Source of the DNA: Pseudomonas sp. FP2309
GTDB lineage: Bacteria; Pseudomonadota; Gammaproteobacteria; Pseudomonadales; Pseudomonadaceae
Length of the DNA stretch: 64,000 nt
Assembly: GCF_030687575.1 (NCBI RefSeq)
Contig: NZ_CP117439.1
Coordinates: 5,409,501-5,473,500, forward strand
Reading direction: 5' to 3'
The notes under the pieces are model-generated. The model was not told where the DNA came from. It saw only the letters and a program-made list of their open reading frames with translations, and ran no database searches. Below are positions 10,378 to 18,266 of the stretch, piece by piece (positions within the stretch are counted from its first letter, which is position 1; the number at the start of each line of letters is the position of its first letter). The translations under genes were made by a program, and so were the position numbers.

Positions 10378-11043
10378 ATGAGCAAAAAGATTGCAGTGAT
10401 CCTTTCCGGCTGCGGCGTGTACGACGGCTCAGAAATCCACGAAAGCGTGATCACCCTGCTGCGCCTGGATCAACGCGGCGCCCAGGTCCAATGCTTTGCC
10501 CCCGACATTGCGCAGTTGCACGTGACCAACCACCTGACCGGCGAAGAGATGCCCGAGTCGCGCAACGTGCTGGTGGAATCGGCGCGCATTGCCCGTGGCG
10601 AGGTGAAAGACATCGCCCGGGCCAATGCAGAAGACTTTGACGCCCTGATCGTGCCTGGTGGATTTGGCGCGGCCAAGAACCTGTCGAACTTTACCGTGCA
10701 AGGCGCCGGTTGCAGCGTCAACCCGCAGGTATTGGCGCTGGCCGAGGCCTTTGCCGAAGCGGGCAAGCCGGTGGGGCTGATCTGCATTTCACCGGTCCTG
10801 GCCGCGAAGATCTATGGTCCGGGCGTGACCTGCACTATCGGCAACGATGCCGAAACTACCGCCGCATTGGACAAGATGGGCGCCAATCACCAGGAAGCCA
10901 CGGTTGAGGACATCGTCGAAGATACGGCGCGCAAATTGGTCAGCACGCCGGCCTACATGCTCGGCAAGAACATCAGCGAAGTTGCATCCGGGATCAACAA
11001 GCTGGTGGATCGAGTGTTGGAACTGACCCACGAAAATGACTGA
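10378..11043 (+). CDS. elbB: ElbB, isoprenoid-biosynthesis-associated glyoxalase
   Basis: ElbB belongs to the DJ-1/class I amidotransferase superfamily; E. coli ElbB has glyoxalase activity and was linked to isoprenoid (lycopene) production. The protein is 221 residues from the second ATG at 10378, which lies 7 bases after AGGAGA; the ATG at 10372 is too close to that site. Family features are the N-terminal AVILSGCGVYDGSEIHE, the glycine loop IVPGGFGAAKNLS, and the nucleophile elbow GLICISP with its Cys. It is a single gene, divergent from the desaturase-like gene. The physiological substrate is uncertain. Confidence 0.9.
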   Translation: MSKKIAVILSGCGVYDGSEIHESVITLLRLDQRGAQVQCFAPDIAQLHVTNHLTGEEMPESRNVLVESARIARGEVKDIARANAEDFDALIVPGGFGAAKNLSNFTVQGAGCSVNPQVLALAEAFAEAGKPVGLICISPVLAAKIYGPGVTCTIGNDAETTAALDKMGANHQEATVEDIVEDTARKLVSTPAYMLGKNISEVASGINKLVDRVLELTHEND

Positions 11044-11065
11044 TCAACGGACAGAGCAATAAATT

Positions 11066-11094
11066 GTGGTGCGCGAGGCGAGCTCGCTCACCAC
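11066..11094. terminator. Stem-loop between elbB and yaiI
   Basis: GTGGTG (11066-11071) pairs with CACCAC (11089-11094) around a perfect 10-base palindrome GCGAGCTCGC (11078-11087). It lies between convergent genes and has no U-tract, so it is more REP-like than a strong intrinsic terminator. Confidence 0.45.
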
Positions 11095-11099
11095 GGGGC

Positions 11100-11561
11100 T
11101 CAGGCCGGGCGCATCAACTGGGTGAGAATGCGGTCCAGCGCGTTGGCAAATGCCTGTTTGTCCTTCTCCCCATGGGGCGGTGGACCACCGCCCATCTGGC
11201 CCTGTTCGCGCAGGTCGGTAAACAGGTTACGCACCGCCAGACGCTCACTCATATTTGCGGGGCTGAATTCCTTGCCGCGAGGATCGAGGGCGGTAACGCC
11301 CTTCTTCACCAAGCGGTCGGCCAAGGGCACGTCGCTGCAAATCACCAGCTCGCCAGGAACCGCGTGCTCCACCAGGTAATCATCCGCGGCATCCGGCCCG
11401 CTGGGCACCACAATCAGCTTCACACAGGTAAAGCTCGGCTTGATCTGGCTTTGCCCGGCCACCAGCACCACCTCGAATTGGCGCTTGAGGGCAAACTTCA
11501 CCACCTGATCCTTGGCCGCCCGCGGGCAGGCGTCGGCATCGATCCATACCCGCATGGTCAT
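11100..11561 (-). CDS. YaiI/YqxD (UPF0178, DUF188) family protein
   Basis: This is a small conserved cytoplasmic protein of 153 residues with a PIN-like or NYN-like fold assignment in the literature; no activity is established. The hallmark N-terminus VWIDADACPRAAKDQV (residues 5-20) and the central ADDYLVEHAVPGELVICSDVPLADR segment are both present. The ATG at 11561 overlaps the TGA of the FTR1 gene (ATGA at 11558-11561), so translation is probably coupled. The Met at 11555 would give the more usual MRVWIDADA start. No link to iron uptake is known beyond position. Confidence 0.85.
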   Translation of the reverse strand: MTMRVWIDADACPRAAKDQVVKFALKRQFEVVLVAGQSQIKPSFTCVKLIVVPSGPDAADDYLVEHAVPGELVICSDVPLADRLVKKGVTALDPRGKEFSPANMSERLAVRNLFTDLREQGQMGGGPPPHGEKDKQAFANALDRILTQLMRPA

Positions 11562-13453
11562 GCCGCCACGCGCCGCTTTTCGGCCAGGCGACTGCGACCG
11601 TACAGCACCACAATCGCCAGGATCGCCACGGCCTGGGCGCTCAACGAATAGGCGTCGGCGTGGATGCCCAGCCAGTCAAAGTCAAAGAACGCCACCGGTC
11701 GTGTGCCGAAGATGCCCGCTTCCTGCAACGCCTTGACGCCATGCCCGGCGAACACTACCGACAGAGCGCACAACAAGGCCGCGTTGATGCCAAAGAACAA
11801 CGCCAGCGGCAGCTTCGCCGAGCCCCGCAAAATCACCCAGGCCAGGCCCACCAGCAGCACCAGTGCGGTGGCGCCACCGGCCAGCACCGCGTTGTGCCCG
11901 GCGGGGCCGGCCTGCAGCCACAGGGTTTCGTAGAACAGGATCACTTCGAACAGCTCGCGGTACACCGAGAAAAACGCCAGCATCGCGAACCCGAACCGCC
12001 CGCCGCCGCCCACAAGGCTGCTCTTGATGTAGTCCTGCCAAGCCGCGGCATGGCGGCGGTCGTGCATCCACACCCCCAGCCACAGCACCATCACGCTGGC
12101 GAACAGCGCGGTGCAGCCTTCAAGCAATTCGCGCTGGGCGCCGCTCACGTCAATCACGTATGCCGCCAACGCCCAGGTGGCCAAACCGGCCAACAGCGCC
12201 AGGCCCCATCCTACGTTGACGCTGCGCACCGCCGACTGCTGGCCGGTGTTACGCAGGAAGGCGAGGATCGCCGCCAGCACCAGAATCGCTTCCAGGCCCT
12301 CACGCAGCAGGATCAGCAGGCCCGAGATGTAGCTCAGCGACCAGCTCAAGCCGTCGCTGCCCAGCAAGCCGGCGGATTCTTTGAGTTTGCCCTTGGCCAC
12401 GTCCAGGCGTTGTTGCACCTGCTCGATTGGCAAACCGTCCTGCAATGACTGCCGGTAGGCCATCAGGGCCTTTTCGGTGTCTTTGCGCACGTTGGCGTCG
12501 ACGTTATCCAGCGAACTTTCCACCAGCTCGAAGCCTTCCAGATAAGCCGCCACGGACAGGTCGTAGGCTTGTTCGTGTTCACCGTTACGGAACGCGGCGA
12601 GGCTCTTGTCCAACGTCGTCGCGGTGTAGTCGAGCAACTGCGCAGGGCCACGCTTGACCTGCGGCGGTTGCGCACGCTGGGCGCGGAAGGTTGCCGCGGC
12701 GGCGGGGCCTTCTGCGGCCAGCACTTCATTTGGGGTTTGGCGGGCCAGGTCGGCAAGGTTAAAGGACTGCTCGCTTTTCGCCGCCGTGGGGTCGGCCGTG
12801 AAACCGGCGATGTAGGTGGCCAGGTCCCAGCGCTGGCGGTCGTCCAGTTGGTCGGCGAAGGACGGCATATCGGTGCCTTCGACGCCCAGGCCCAAGGTGT
12901 TATAGATCGCGTAGAGGCTCAGGCGGTCCAGCCGTGCGGCATCGCGCAGATTGGCTGGCGGCGGCGTCAGGCCCACGCCTGCGGGGCCATCACCCGCACC
13001 GGTCGTGCCGTGGCACACCGAGCAATGCTGGGCGTAGAGCGGTGCACCCCGCGCTGGATCAGGCGTGATGGCCGGGGCCTGGCTGACCTCATACGCCACC
13101 GCCAACCTGGCACCCAATTGGCGGGCCTGGCGCGCGACGGTCGCGCCGTCCTGGCGAGCGGTGACCGCGGCCAGCAGTTCGTCGACGCCTTTGACCAACT
13201 CGGCGCGCTCAGGCTTTTGCGGCAAATCCGCCACCAGCCCCTGTAACACCCCGAGAAACTCCACCTGCTCGCGGTATTCCGAGTCATCGATAACCTTGCC
13301 CGCTTGCACCGTCGGTGGGTAATCGGCACCAATGTAGTCCAGCAAATGCAGGGCCTGCGGGGCGCCCTCGGCAGTTGCGGCCATCAGGTTGACGCTGCAC
13401 GACATCATCGCCGGCAATATCAGCCAGGCGAGAAAACGGAAGAGGGCAGTCAT
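11558..13453 (-). CDS. Cytochrome c / FTR1 iron permease fusion
   Basis: This 631-residue protein joins a periplasmic cytochrome c part to an FTR1-type high-affinity iron permease. Residues 1-25 are a signal sequence. A haem c site CSVCH lies at 144-148 in a class I cytochrome context with a distal Met in GTDMPSFADQ (about 196). A helical periplasmic segment follows (about 270-365). The permease has the first REGLE motif at 384-388 and a second glutamate motif, YRELFE, near 520. The arrangement suggests ferrous-iron oxidation or electron exchange coupled to ferric transport, as in yeast Fet3/Ftr1, which is inference. No Fur box was recognised in 13454-13720. The gene overlaps the yaiI start. 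Confidence 0.9.
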   Translation of the reverse strand: MTALFRFLAWLILPAMMSCSVNLMAATAEGAPQALHLLDYIGADYPPTVQAGKVIDDSEYREQVEFLGVLQGLVADLPQKPERAELVKGVDELLAAVTARQDGATVARQARQLGARLAVAYEVSQAPAITPDPARGAPLYAQHCSVCHGTTGAGDGPAGVGLTPPPANLRDAARLDRLSLYAIYNTLGLGVEGTDMPSFADQLDDRQRWDLATYIAGFTADPTAAKSEQSFNLADLARQTPNEVLAAEGPAAAATFRAQRAQPPQVKRGPAQLLDYTATTLDKSLAAFRNGEHEQAYDLSVAAYLEGFELVESSLDNVDANVRKDTEKALMAYRQSLQDGLPIEQVQQRLDVAKGKLKESAGLLGSDGLSWSLSYISGLLILLREGLEAILVLAAILAFLRNTGQQSAVRSVNVGWGLALLAGLATWALAAYVIDVSGAQRELLEGCTALFASVMVLWLGVWMHDRRHAAAWQDYIKSSLVGGGGRFGFAMLAFFSVYRELFEVILFYETLWLQAGPAGHNAVLAGGATALVLLVGLAWVILRGSAKLPLALFFGINAALLCALSVVFAGHGVKALQEAGIFGTRPVAFFDFDWLGIHADAYSLSAQAVAILAIVVLYGRSRLAEKRRVAA

Positions 13454-13602
13454 GAATGAATCTCAAAGGGAAACAAGAAGTAACACATTGTTGAGGTTTA
13501 ACGACTTTGACTCAAGGCGTAAGTGAGTTGGCGGGTTTAAAAGCGCAGAGCTTGCAGACCAGGTAATGGCACTTTTGCCAATCACATCACAGCAAAAAGC
13601 CA

Positions 13603-13630
13603 TTGTTTAGCCAGCAATGGCGCCTATAAT
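13603..13630 (+). promoter_or_regulatory. Sigma-70 promoter of the LpoB operon
   Basis: TTGTTT (13603-13608) and TATAAT (13625-13630) are 16 bases apart and lie 91 bases before the first ATG of the operon. The -10 matches the consensus exactly. The untranslated leader that follows contains a weak GGAATTTCGTTCC dyad. Confidence 0.6.
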
Positions 13631-13720
13631 GCTGCGCCCTGTTAGTGCGAAAGGGAATTTCGTTCCTCGCGTTCATGAGGAATCAACATAACGGTTGACC
13701 ACTTTCAGGGAAGAAGTCAC

Positions 13721-15118
13721 ATGGCATTTCGCGCCTTAACTCCGCTCGCGCTCGCAGCGGTGACGATGCTCTCCGGCTGTTCGATGTTCCGCAGCTACGA
13801 CACCGAGCTGCAAGCCACCAACCAGCAACTGGCCACCGGCAATGTCGACGCCGCCCTGACCCTGCTGGAAAAGAACAACACCGGCGAAGACAAAGACCTG
13901 CTGTATTTCTTCGAAAAGGGCGAGTTGCTGCGGGCCAAGGGCGACCTGACCGGCAGCCAGACCGCCTGGCGCAGTGCCGACCTGCAAGTCTACAAATGGG
14001 AAGAGTCGGTCAAGTTCGATAGCGCAAAGTACCTCGCCCAGTTCGGCAGCTTCCTGGCCAACGACAAGGTGCGCCGCTACGAAGGCTACGACTACGAAAA
14101 AGTCATGTTGACCACGCAGATGGCCTTGAACCTGCTGGCCTTGAATGACTTCGACGGCGCACGCACCGAGATCAAGAAGACCCATGAACGCGAGGCCGTG
14201 ATCGCCGACGTGCGCGACAAGGAATACCTCAAGCGCGAGGATGAAGCCCAGCGCGAAGGCGTCACCACTCAGATGAAAGACCTGAGCGGCTACCCGGTCG
14301 AAGCCCTCAACGCGCCGGAAGTGGTTGGCCTCAAAAACAGCTACCAAAGTGCGTTCAGCCATTACCTGGCTGGCTTCGTCTACGAAGCCTTGGGCGAAAA
14401 AGACCTGGCCGCCCCCGGCTATCGCAAGGCCGCTGAGCTGCGCCCCAATACACCGTTGCTGGAAAAGGCCCTGCGGGACCTGGACAAATCCAAGGTCGGC
14501 GCCAATGAAACCGAGGTGCTGATCGTGGTGCAGAGCGGCCTGGCGCCGGCCCGCGACTCGATCCGCCTGCCGATCCCGATCCCGATCAACGGCAACCTGG
14601 TGATCACCCCGCTGTCGTTCCCGGTAATCAAGGCCGACACCTCCACCGCCAGCTTCGCCCAGATCGGCATTGACGGTCAGCAGCAGAACCTCACCGCCCT
14701 CAATAGCACCACCGCCATGTCGCGCCGCGCCCTGCGCGATGACATGCCGGGGATCATCCTGCGCACCACTGTGCGTGCGGTCACCCGTGGCGTGGCGCAG
14801 AACAACCTGAACAAAACCAACCCTATGGCCGGCCTGGTGCTGGGGATCGCCTCGGCCGTGACCGAAGGCGCCGACACCCGTACCTGGCGCACCCTGCCGG
14901 ACATGACCCAAGTGACCCGCCTGCGCCTCAAGCACGGCGAGCATCAGGTCAGCCTGCCCAACGCCTTGGGCGGCACGCTGGTGACGGTCAAGGCCGACCA
15001 GCGCTACCAAGTGATCACCCTGCGTGTGGTCGGCAACCAAGTATTCGCCGGCGGCCTGGCAGCCCATGTGGTGCCGAGCACCACGCCACAGGCCATCGCC
15101 ACCCTCAAACAACCTTAA
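13721..15118 (+). CDS. COG3014 family outer-membrane lipoprotein
   Basis: This is a predicted lipoprotein of 465 residues and unknown function (COG3014). Residues 1-19 form a lipoprotein signal with the lipobox Leu-Ser-Gly-Cys (Cys20), followed by Ser at +2, compatible with outer-membrane sorting. The N-terminal half has TPR-like helices (ATGNVDAALTLLEKN, about 39-53, and LNLLALNDFDGARTEIKK, about 137-154). The C-terminal half is beta-rich with a run of Ile-Pro repeats (LPIPIPINGNL, about 285). It opens a four-gene operon: 10 bases to the YcfL-like gene, then LpoB. Context suggests a role in envelope or peptidoglycan assembly. The family is confident; the role is open. Confidence 0.82.
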   Translation: MAFRALTPLALAAVTMLSGCSMFRSYDTELQATNQQLATGNVDAALTLLEKNNTGEDKDLLYFFEKGELLRAKGDLTGSQTAWRSADLQVYKWEESVKFDSAKYLAQFGSFLANDKVRRYEGYDYEKVMLTTQMALNLLALNDFDGARTEIKKTHEREAVIADVRDKEYLKREDEAQREGVTTQMKDLSGYPVEALNAPEVVGLKNSYQSAFSHYLAGFVYEALGEKDLAAPGYRKAAELRPNTPLLEKALRDLDKSKVGANETEVLIVVQSGLAPARDSIRLPIPIPINGNLVITPLSFPVIKADTSTASFAQIGIDGQQQNLTALNSTTAMSRRALRDDMPGIILRTTVRAVTRGVAQNNLNKTNPMAGLVLGIASAVTEGADTRTWRTLPDMTQVTRLRLKHGEHQVSLPNALGGTLVTVKADQRYQVITLRVVGNQVFAGGLAAHVVPSTTPQAIATLKQP

Positions 15119-15128
15119 GGAGCGCGCT

Positions 15129-15500
15129 ATGCGTCATTTCATCCTCGGCGCCCTGGCGCTGGTTCTGCTCGCCGGCTGTGCCACCCCGCCGCCACCGGAG
15201 CCTGGCAGTGCCGCCAGCAAAATCGTGGTGATGGGCAAGTTCAAAGGCATCGCCGTCGGCGCCATCCGCGTTGCGCGCGAGAACGGCTTCCTCACGGCCA
15301 AGGTGCAATTGAGCAACATCACCAGCAGCAACCAGACGCTGTATTACCGCTTCGCCTGGCTGGGCGCCGACGGCTTCCCGGTAGGCGACGAGGACACCTG
15401 GAAAGTGCTGAACCTGTACGCCAACCAAGCGACGTTCCTGCCGGCCATCGCCAATTTGCCGCAGGCGGCGGACTTCCGCCTTGAAGTCAAAACCCCTTGA
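15129..15500 (+). CDS. YcfL family (DUF1425) lipoprotein
   Basis: This is a small lipoprotein of 123 residues. The signal peptide ends at the lipobox Leu-Ala-Gly-Cys (Cys17), followed by a Pro-rich linker (Thr-Pro-Pro-Pro-Pro-Glu-Pro). The body is a single beta domain with VQLSNITSSNQTLYYRFAWLG (about 58-78), as in E. coli YcfL. In E. coli ycfL also sits immediately upstream of lpoB, so the pairing is conserved between distant gammaproteobacteria. The start is the ATG at 15129 after AAGGAG. The function is unknown; a structural partner of LpoB is a reasonable inference from gene order. Confidence 0.82.
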   Translation: MRHFILGALALVLLAGCATPPPPEPGSAASKIVVMGKFKGIAVGAIRVARENGFLTAKVQLSNITSSNQTLYYRFAWLGADGFPVGDEDTWKVLNLYANQATFLPAIANLPQAADFRLEVKTP

Positions 15501-15535
15501 GCCGTCCCCCACTTAAGCGCCAGAGAGATTTCCCC

Positions 15536-16123
15536 ATGTTTGCACGCTTCTCGATCCTCGCCGTCGTCGCCGTCCTGGCCAGCGGTTGCGCCAATACCTC
15601 GCCGGTACTGGGCAGCAAGAACATTAACTACGGTGACACCAAGGCCGTGGAAACAGTGACCAACGAGTTCGGTTCCACCGACCTGCAGATGATCGCCGAA
15701 AGCATGACCCGCTCCCTGGCCCAGTCCGGCATCCTGCAAGGCCGCCCGGTGGTCCAGGTGTATGACGTGAAGAACAAGACCAGCGAGTACATCGACACCC
15801 GCGAGATCACTACCTCGATCAAAACCCAACTGATGAAGACCGGCACCGCGCGCTTCGCCAGTGACAACACCGACATGCAAAGCCAGGTCGACCAGCTCAA
15901 GCTGCAGAACCAGAGCGGCCTGTACAAGAAGTCCACCGTGAACAAGACCGGCAACATGGTCGCGGCCAAGTACCGCCTGGAAGGCTCCATCAGCTCCATC
16001 GTCAAACGCAGTTCGGACTACAAGGACGTGTTCTACAAGTTCAGCCTGCAGCTGATCGACGTCGAGAGCGGCCTGGCCGAATGGATGGACGAAAAAGAAA
16101 TCCGCAAAACCACGGAGCGCTAA
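15536..16123 (+). CDS. lpoB: Penicillin-binding protein activator LpoB
   Basis: LpoB is an outer-membrane lipoprotein that reaches through the periplasm to activate PBP1b in enteric bacteria. The protein is 195 residues with lipobox Leu-Ala-Ser-Gly-Cys (Cys18). The globular domain shows the family strand-helix pattern: ADLQM-like TDLQMIAESMTRSLAQS (about 49-65), PVVQVYDVKNKTSEYIDT (about 74-91), YRLEGSISSIVKRSSDYKD (about 146-164) and FSLQLIDVESGLAEWMDEKE (about 169-188). Unlike enteric LpoB there is no long Pro-rich tether after Cys18. P. aeruginosa is reported to use LpoP for its PBP1b, so the partner here is unproven. It is third in the operon. Confidence 0.85.
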   Translation: MFARFSILAVVAVLASGCANTSPVLGSKNINYGDTKAVETVTNEFGSTDLQMIAESMTRSLAQSGILQGRPVVQVYDVKNKTSEYIDTREITTSIKTQLMKTGTARFASDNTDMQSQVDQLKLQNQSGLYKKSTVNKTGNMVAAKYRLEGSISSIVKRSSDYKDVFYKFSLQLIDVESGLAEWMDEKEIRKTTER

Positions 16124-16126
16124 GCA

Positions 16127-16867
16127 ATGCGTGCATGGATTGGCATGATCGGTCTGCTGTGCGCCTTCGGCGTGTCGGCCGCACCGAAGATCGCAGTGAC
16201 CGACCTGGCCTACGAGGCGCGGGTCGAGGAATACATTCACCAGGTCTCGGCCAGCAACAATTTCCAGGCCAGCGCCTACCACGCCAGCGGTGCCTCGAAC
16301 TACAGCGAGTACGAAAGCCGTACCAGCTACATCGAGCAGACCGAGCTACGCAAGTTCAGCGGTGATATCAAGGGCGAGATCCTCAAGTCACGCCAGTTCC
16401 AGCTGGTGCAGGGCACGCCCTACACCGCCGATGCAAAGGGTGACGTCTATGACGTGATCAAACGCATCAAGGCCGGCAACTTCAAGGGCGCGGACTACGT
16501 GCTGTTCGGCACGCTGTCGGACATAGACTTCACTCAGGACATCAACGCCCTGGACCACACCGACAGCTACTCGGCGGTGCTGGGCCTGACCCTGGTGGCG
16601 GATTTCAGCCTGATCAACACGCGCACCTTCGAAATCACCTCGGCGTTTACCGCCATGGGCGAAGGCCAGGACACGAAACTGGTGAACAGCCGCGACGTAC
16701 GCGTGAGCCTCAATCGCCCGCGAGTGGTGAAGGAAGTGTCGAAAGCCTTGGGTGAGGACGTGGCGCGACAGCTGGCAGAGCAGTTGGGCGGCGGCTACCA
16801 GGACCCCGGCCAGCCAATGTTGCGCAACAATCTGCCACGGGATGAAGCGCCGAAGATTCTGCGCTAG
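16127..16867 (+). CDS. LpoB/CsgG-like secreted protein without lipobox
   Basis: This is a 246-residue periplasmic protein related to the LpoB/CsgG fold. Residues 1-18 form a signal peptide cut after Val-Ser-Ala, with no cysteine at the cleavage site, so it is not lipidated. KIAVTDLAYEARVEEYI (20-36) resembles the first CsgG/LpoB strand, and ADYVLFGTLSDIDFTQD (about 123-139) resembles the strand that follows the helical layer. An inserted Ser/Tyr-rich segment (about 43-68) is peculiar to this protein. It begins 3 bases after the lpoB stop codon, so it is cotranscribed and probably translationally coupled. It may be a soluble partner or antagonist of LpoB, which is inference. Confidence 0.7.
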   Translation: MRAWIGMIGLLCAFGVSAAPKIAVTDLAYEARVEEYIHQVSASNNFQASAYHASGASNYSEYESRTSYIEQTELRKFSGDIKGEILKSRQFQLVQGTPYTADAKGDVYDVIKRIKAGNFKGADYVLFGTLSDIDFTQDINALDHTDSYSAVLGLTLVADFSLINTRTFEITSAFTAMGEGQDTKLVNSRDVRVSLNRPRVVKEVSKALGEDVARQLAEQLGGGYQDPGQPMLRNNLPRDEAPKILR

Positions 16868-16898
16868 GCCGCGATTTCATTCTTCACGCAATACCAAT

Positions 16899-16950
16899 GT
16901 GGGAGCTGGCTTGCCCGCGACAGCCTCGTCGCAGGCACGCCAGCTCCCAC
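16899..16950. repeat. REP stem-loop with GTGGGAGCTGGC arms
   Basis: Perfect 12-base arms, GTGGGAGCTGGC (16899-16910) and GCCAGCTCCCAC (16939-16950), enclose TTGCCCGCGA. This is the common P. fluorescens-type REP (repetitive extragenic palindrome) signature, here between the convergent LpoB operon and lysE-like gene. Confidence 0.8.
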
Positions 16951-16971
16951 GGTTTGATTCGTTTTGGTCCT

Positions 16972-17604
16972 TTACGCCGTTGCGCGATGCAAGCTGGCGA
17001 GGAAGCCCGCAGCGCCAACAAACAACCCGGCAAACGTGCGATTCACGCGTTTTTGCTGCTTCGGCGTGCGCAACAGACGCAACACCTTCGACGCCAGCCC
17101 GGTGTACCCCGCCATCACGATCATATCGACAGCGATCATGGTCGCACCCAGGATCAGGTACTGGATCAGCAGCGGCGCCTGCGGGTTCACAAACTGCGGC
17201 AGCACCGCCAGCATGAACACCAGGGCCTTGGGGTTACTGGCGTTGACCAGAAAACCACGGAACATCATCGCCATTGGCTTGCCGACCGGACGAGGGGTCG
17301 CGTCGTCGGTCATGTCCATGGGCAATGCACGCCATTGCTTGATGGCCAGGTACACCAGGTACGCCACGCCAAACCATTTGATCGCATAAAACGCGGTAGA
17401 CGATGCCGCCAGAATGGCACCCAGTCCGCAGGCCACCACAGCAATCTGCATCGCCAGGCCCAGTTGCAGGCCGATGGCGTTCCAGTAGCCGCGCACGAAA
17501 CCGTATTGCAGGCCGCTGGACATCGAAGCGATGGCACCGGCACCAGGGGACAGAGAGATGATCCAACTGGCCAGGAAGAAGGCCAGCCACGTATCGAGTG
17601 CCAT
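16972..17604 (-). CDS. LysE/RhtB family amino-acid exporter
   Basis: This inner-membrane exporter of the LysE superfamily has 210 residues and about six hydrophobic helices. The N-terminal SLSPGAGAIASMSSGLQYG (residues 18-36) is the family signature with the conserved Pro-Gly, and GVAYLVYLAIKQWRA (about 74-88) is the second conserved helix. The central segment NASNPKALVFMLAVLPQFV carries the characteristic Asn-Pro-Lys. Family members export lysine, threonine, homoserine lactone or leucine; the substrate here cannot be told. No regulator is adjacent. It is a single gene on the minus strand. Confidence 0.87.
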   Translation of the reverse strand: MALDTWLAFFLASWIISLSPGAGAIASMSSGLQYGFVRGYWNAIGLQLGLAMQIAVVACGLGAILAASSTAFYAIKWFGVAYLVYLAIKQWRALPMDMTDDATPRPVGKPMAMMFRGFLVNASNPKALVFMLAVLPQFVNPQAPLLIQYLILGATMIAVDMIVMAGYTGLASKVLRLLRTPKQQKRVNRTFAGLFVGAAGFLASLHRATA

Positions 17605-17693
17605 TGCACACCTCGGAAGGGAGTTTGCTGTTGTGGCCTTAAGCTAACTCCGCCGACCGAGGGCTGGCTATAGTTTTTTACAAGATGTGAATA

Positions 17694-18266
17694 CTAGCGA
17701 TCACCCGGAAACACATGGGTGCCGGGCCAACGCCGTACCGAGCGCTGGAAGAACAGGCTGTTGGGCACCTGTACGATGGCGCTGTCGGTGCCCGCCTCTT
17801 CCACTTCGATCAGTGTGGTGTAAAGCAGGTTGATCGCCACGACCCGGCCTTTTACGCCGGGCTTGTCGACGGTGTCCACCAGCTCGACGATATCGCCCAG
17901 GCGAAACGGCCCGACGGTGAAGATTAAAATCGCGCAGAGCAGGTTGGATAACACCGACCACATGGCAAAGAACGCCACGGCCGCTACCGCGACAAACCCC
18001 GACAGCGCCGTCCACAGCACCGTCGCGGACACACCCAGGCGGCCCAGCACAAAAATCAGCGCACTGCCCATGATCAGCCAGCGCAGACCGCCACGCAGTG
18101 GCATCAATAACTGCGGCGGGAACGGATAGCGTTCACCCAGGCGAGTCAGGCCCTTGGCGACGAAGCGCTGGGCGAGGTAACCGGCCAGCAGGATCAGCAG
18201 GATTTGCACACCGATCCAAACAGGTTCGATCCATTGCGCCGGTAGCGGCAGCTGCAACGCTTCCAT
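17694..18266 (-). CDS. Small MscS-type mechanosensitive channel
   Basis: MscS-type channels open under membrane tension to release solutes. The protein is only 190 residues, against 286 in E. coli MscS. Three hydrophobic segments (about 14-34, 60-80, 85-108) precede the beta domain, whose signature VGPFRLGDIVELVDTVDKPGVKG-like start (residues 116-138, cited in part) and VQVPNSLFFQRSV are clear. The large C-terminal alpha/beta cage is missing, so it is a minimal form. The start codon overlaps the stop of the ABC-F gene by one base (TGATG), implying coupled translation. The family is confident; gating behaviour is unknown. Confidence 0.85.
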   Translation of the reverse strand: MEALQLPLPAQWIEPVWIGVQILLILLAGYLAQRFVAKGLTRLGERYPFPPQLLMPLRGGLRWLIMGSALIFVLGRLGVSATVLWTALSGFVAVAAVAFFAMWSVLSNLLCAILIFTVGPFRLGDIVELVDTVDKPGVKGRVVAINLLYTTLIEVEEAGTDSAIVQVPNSLFFQRSVRRWPGTHVFPGDR

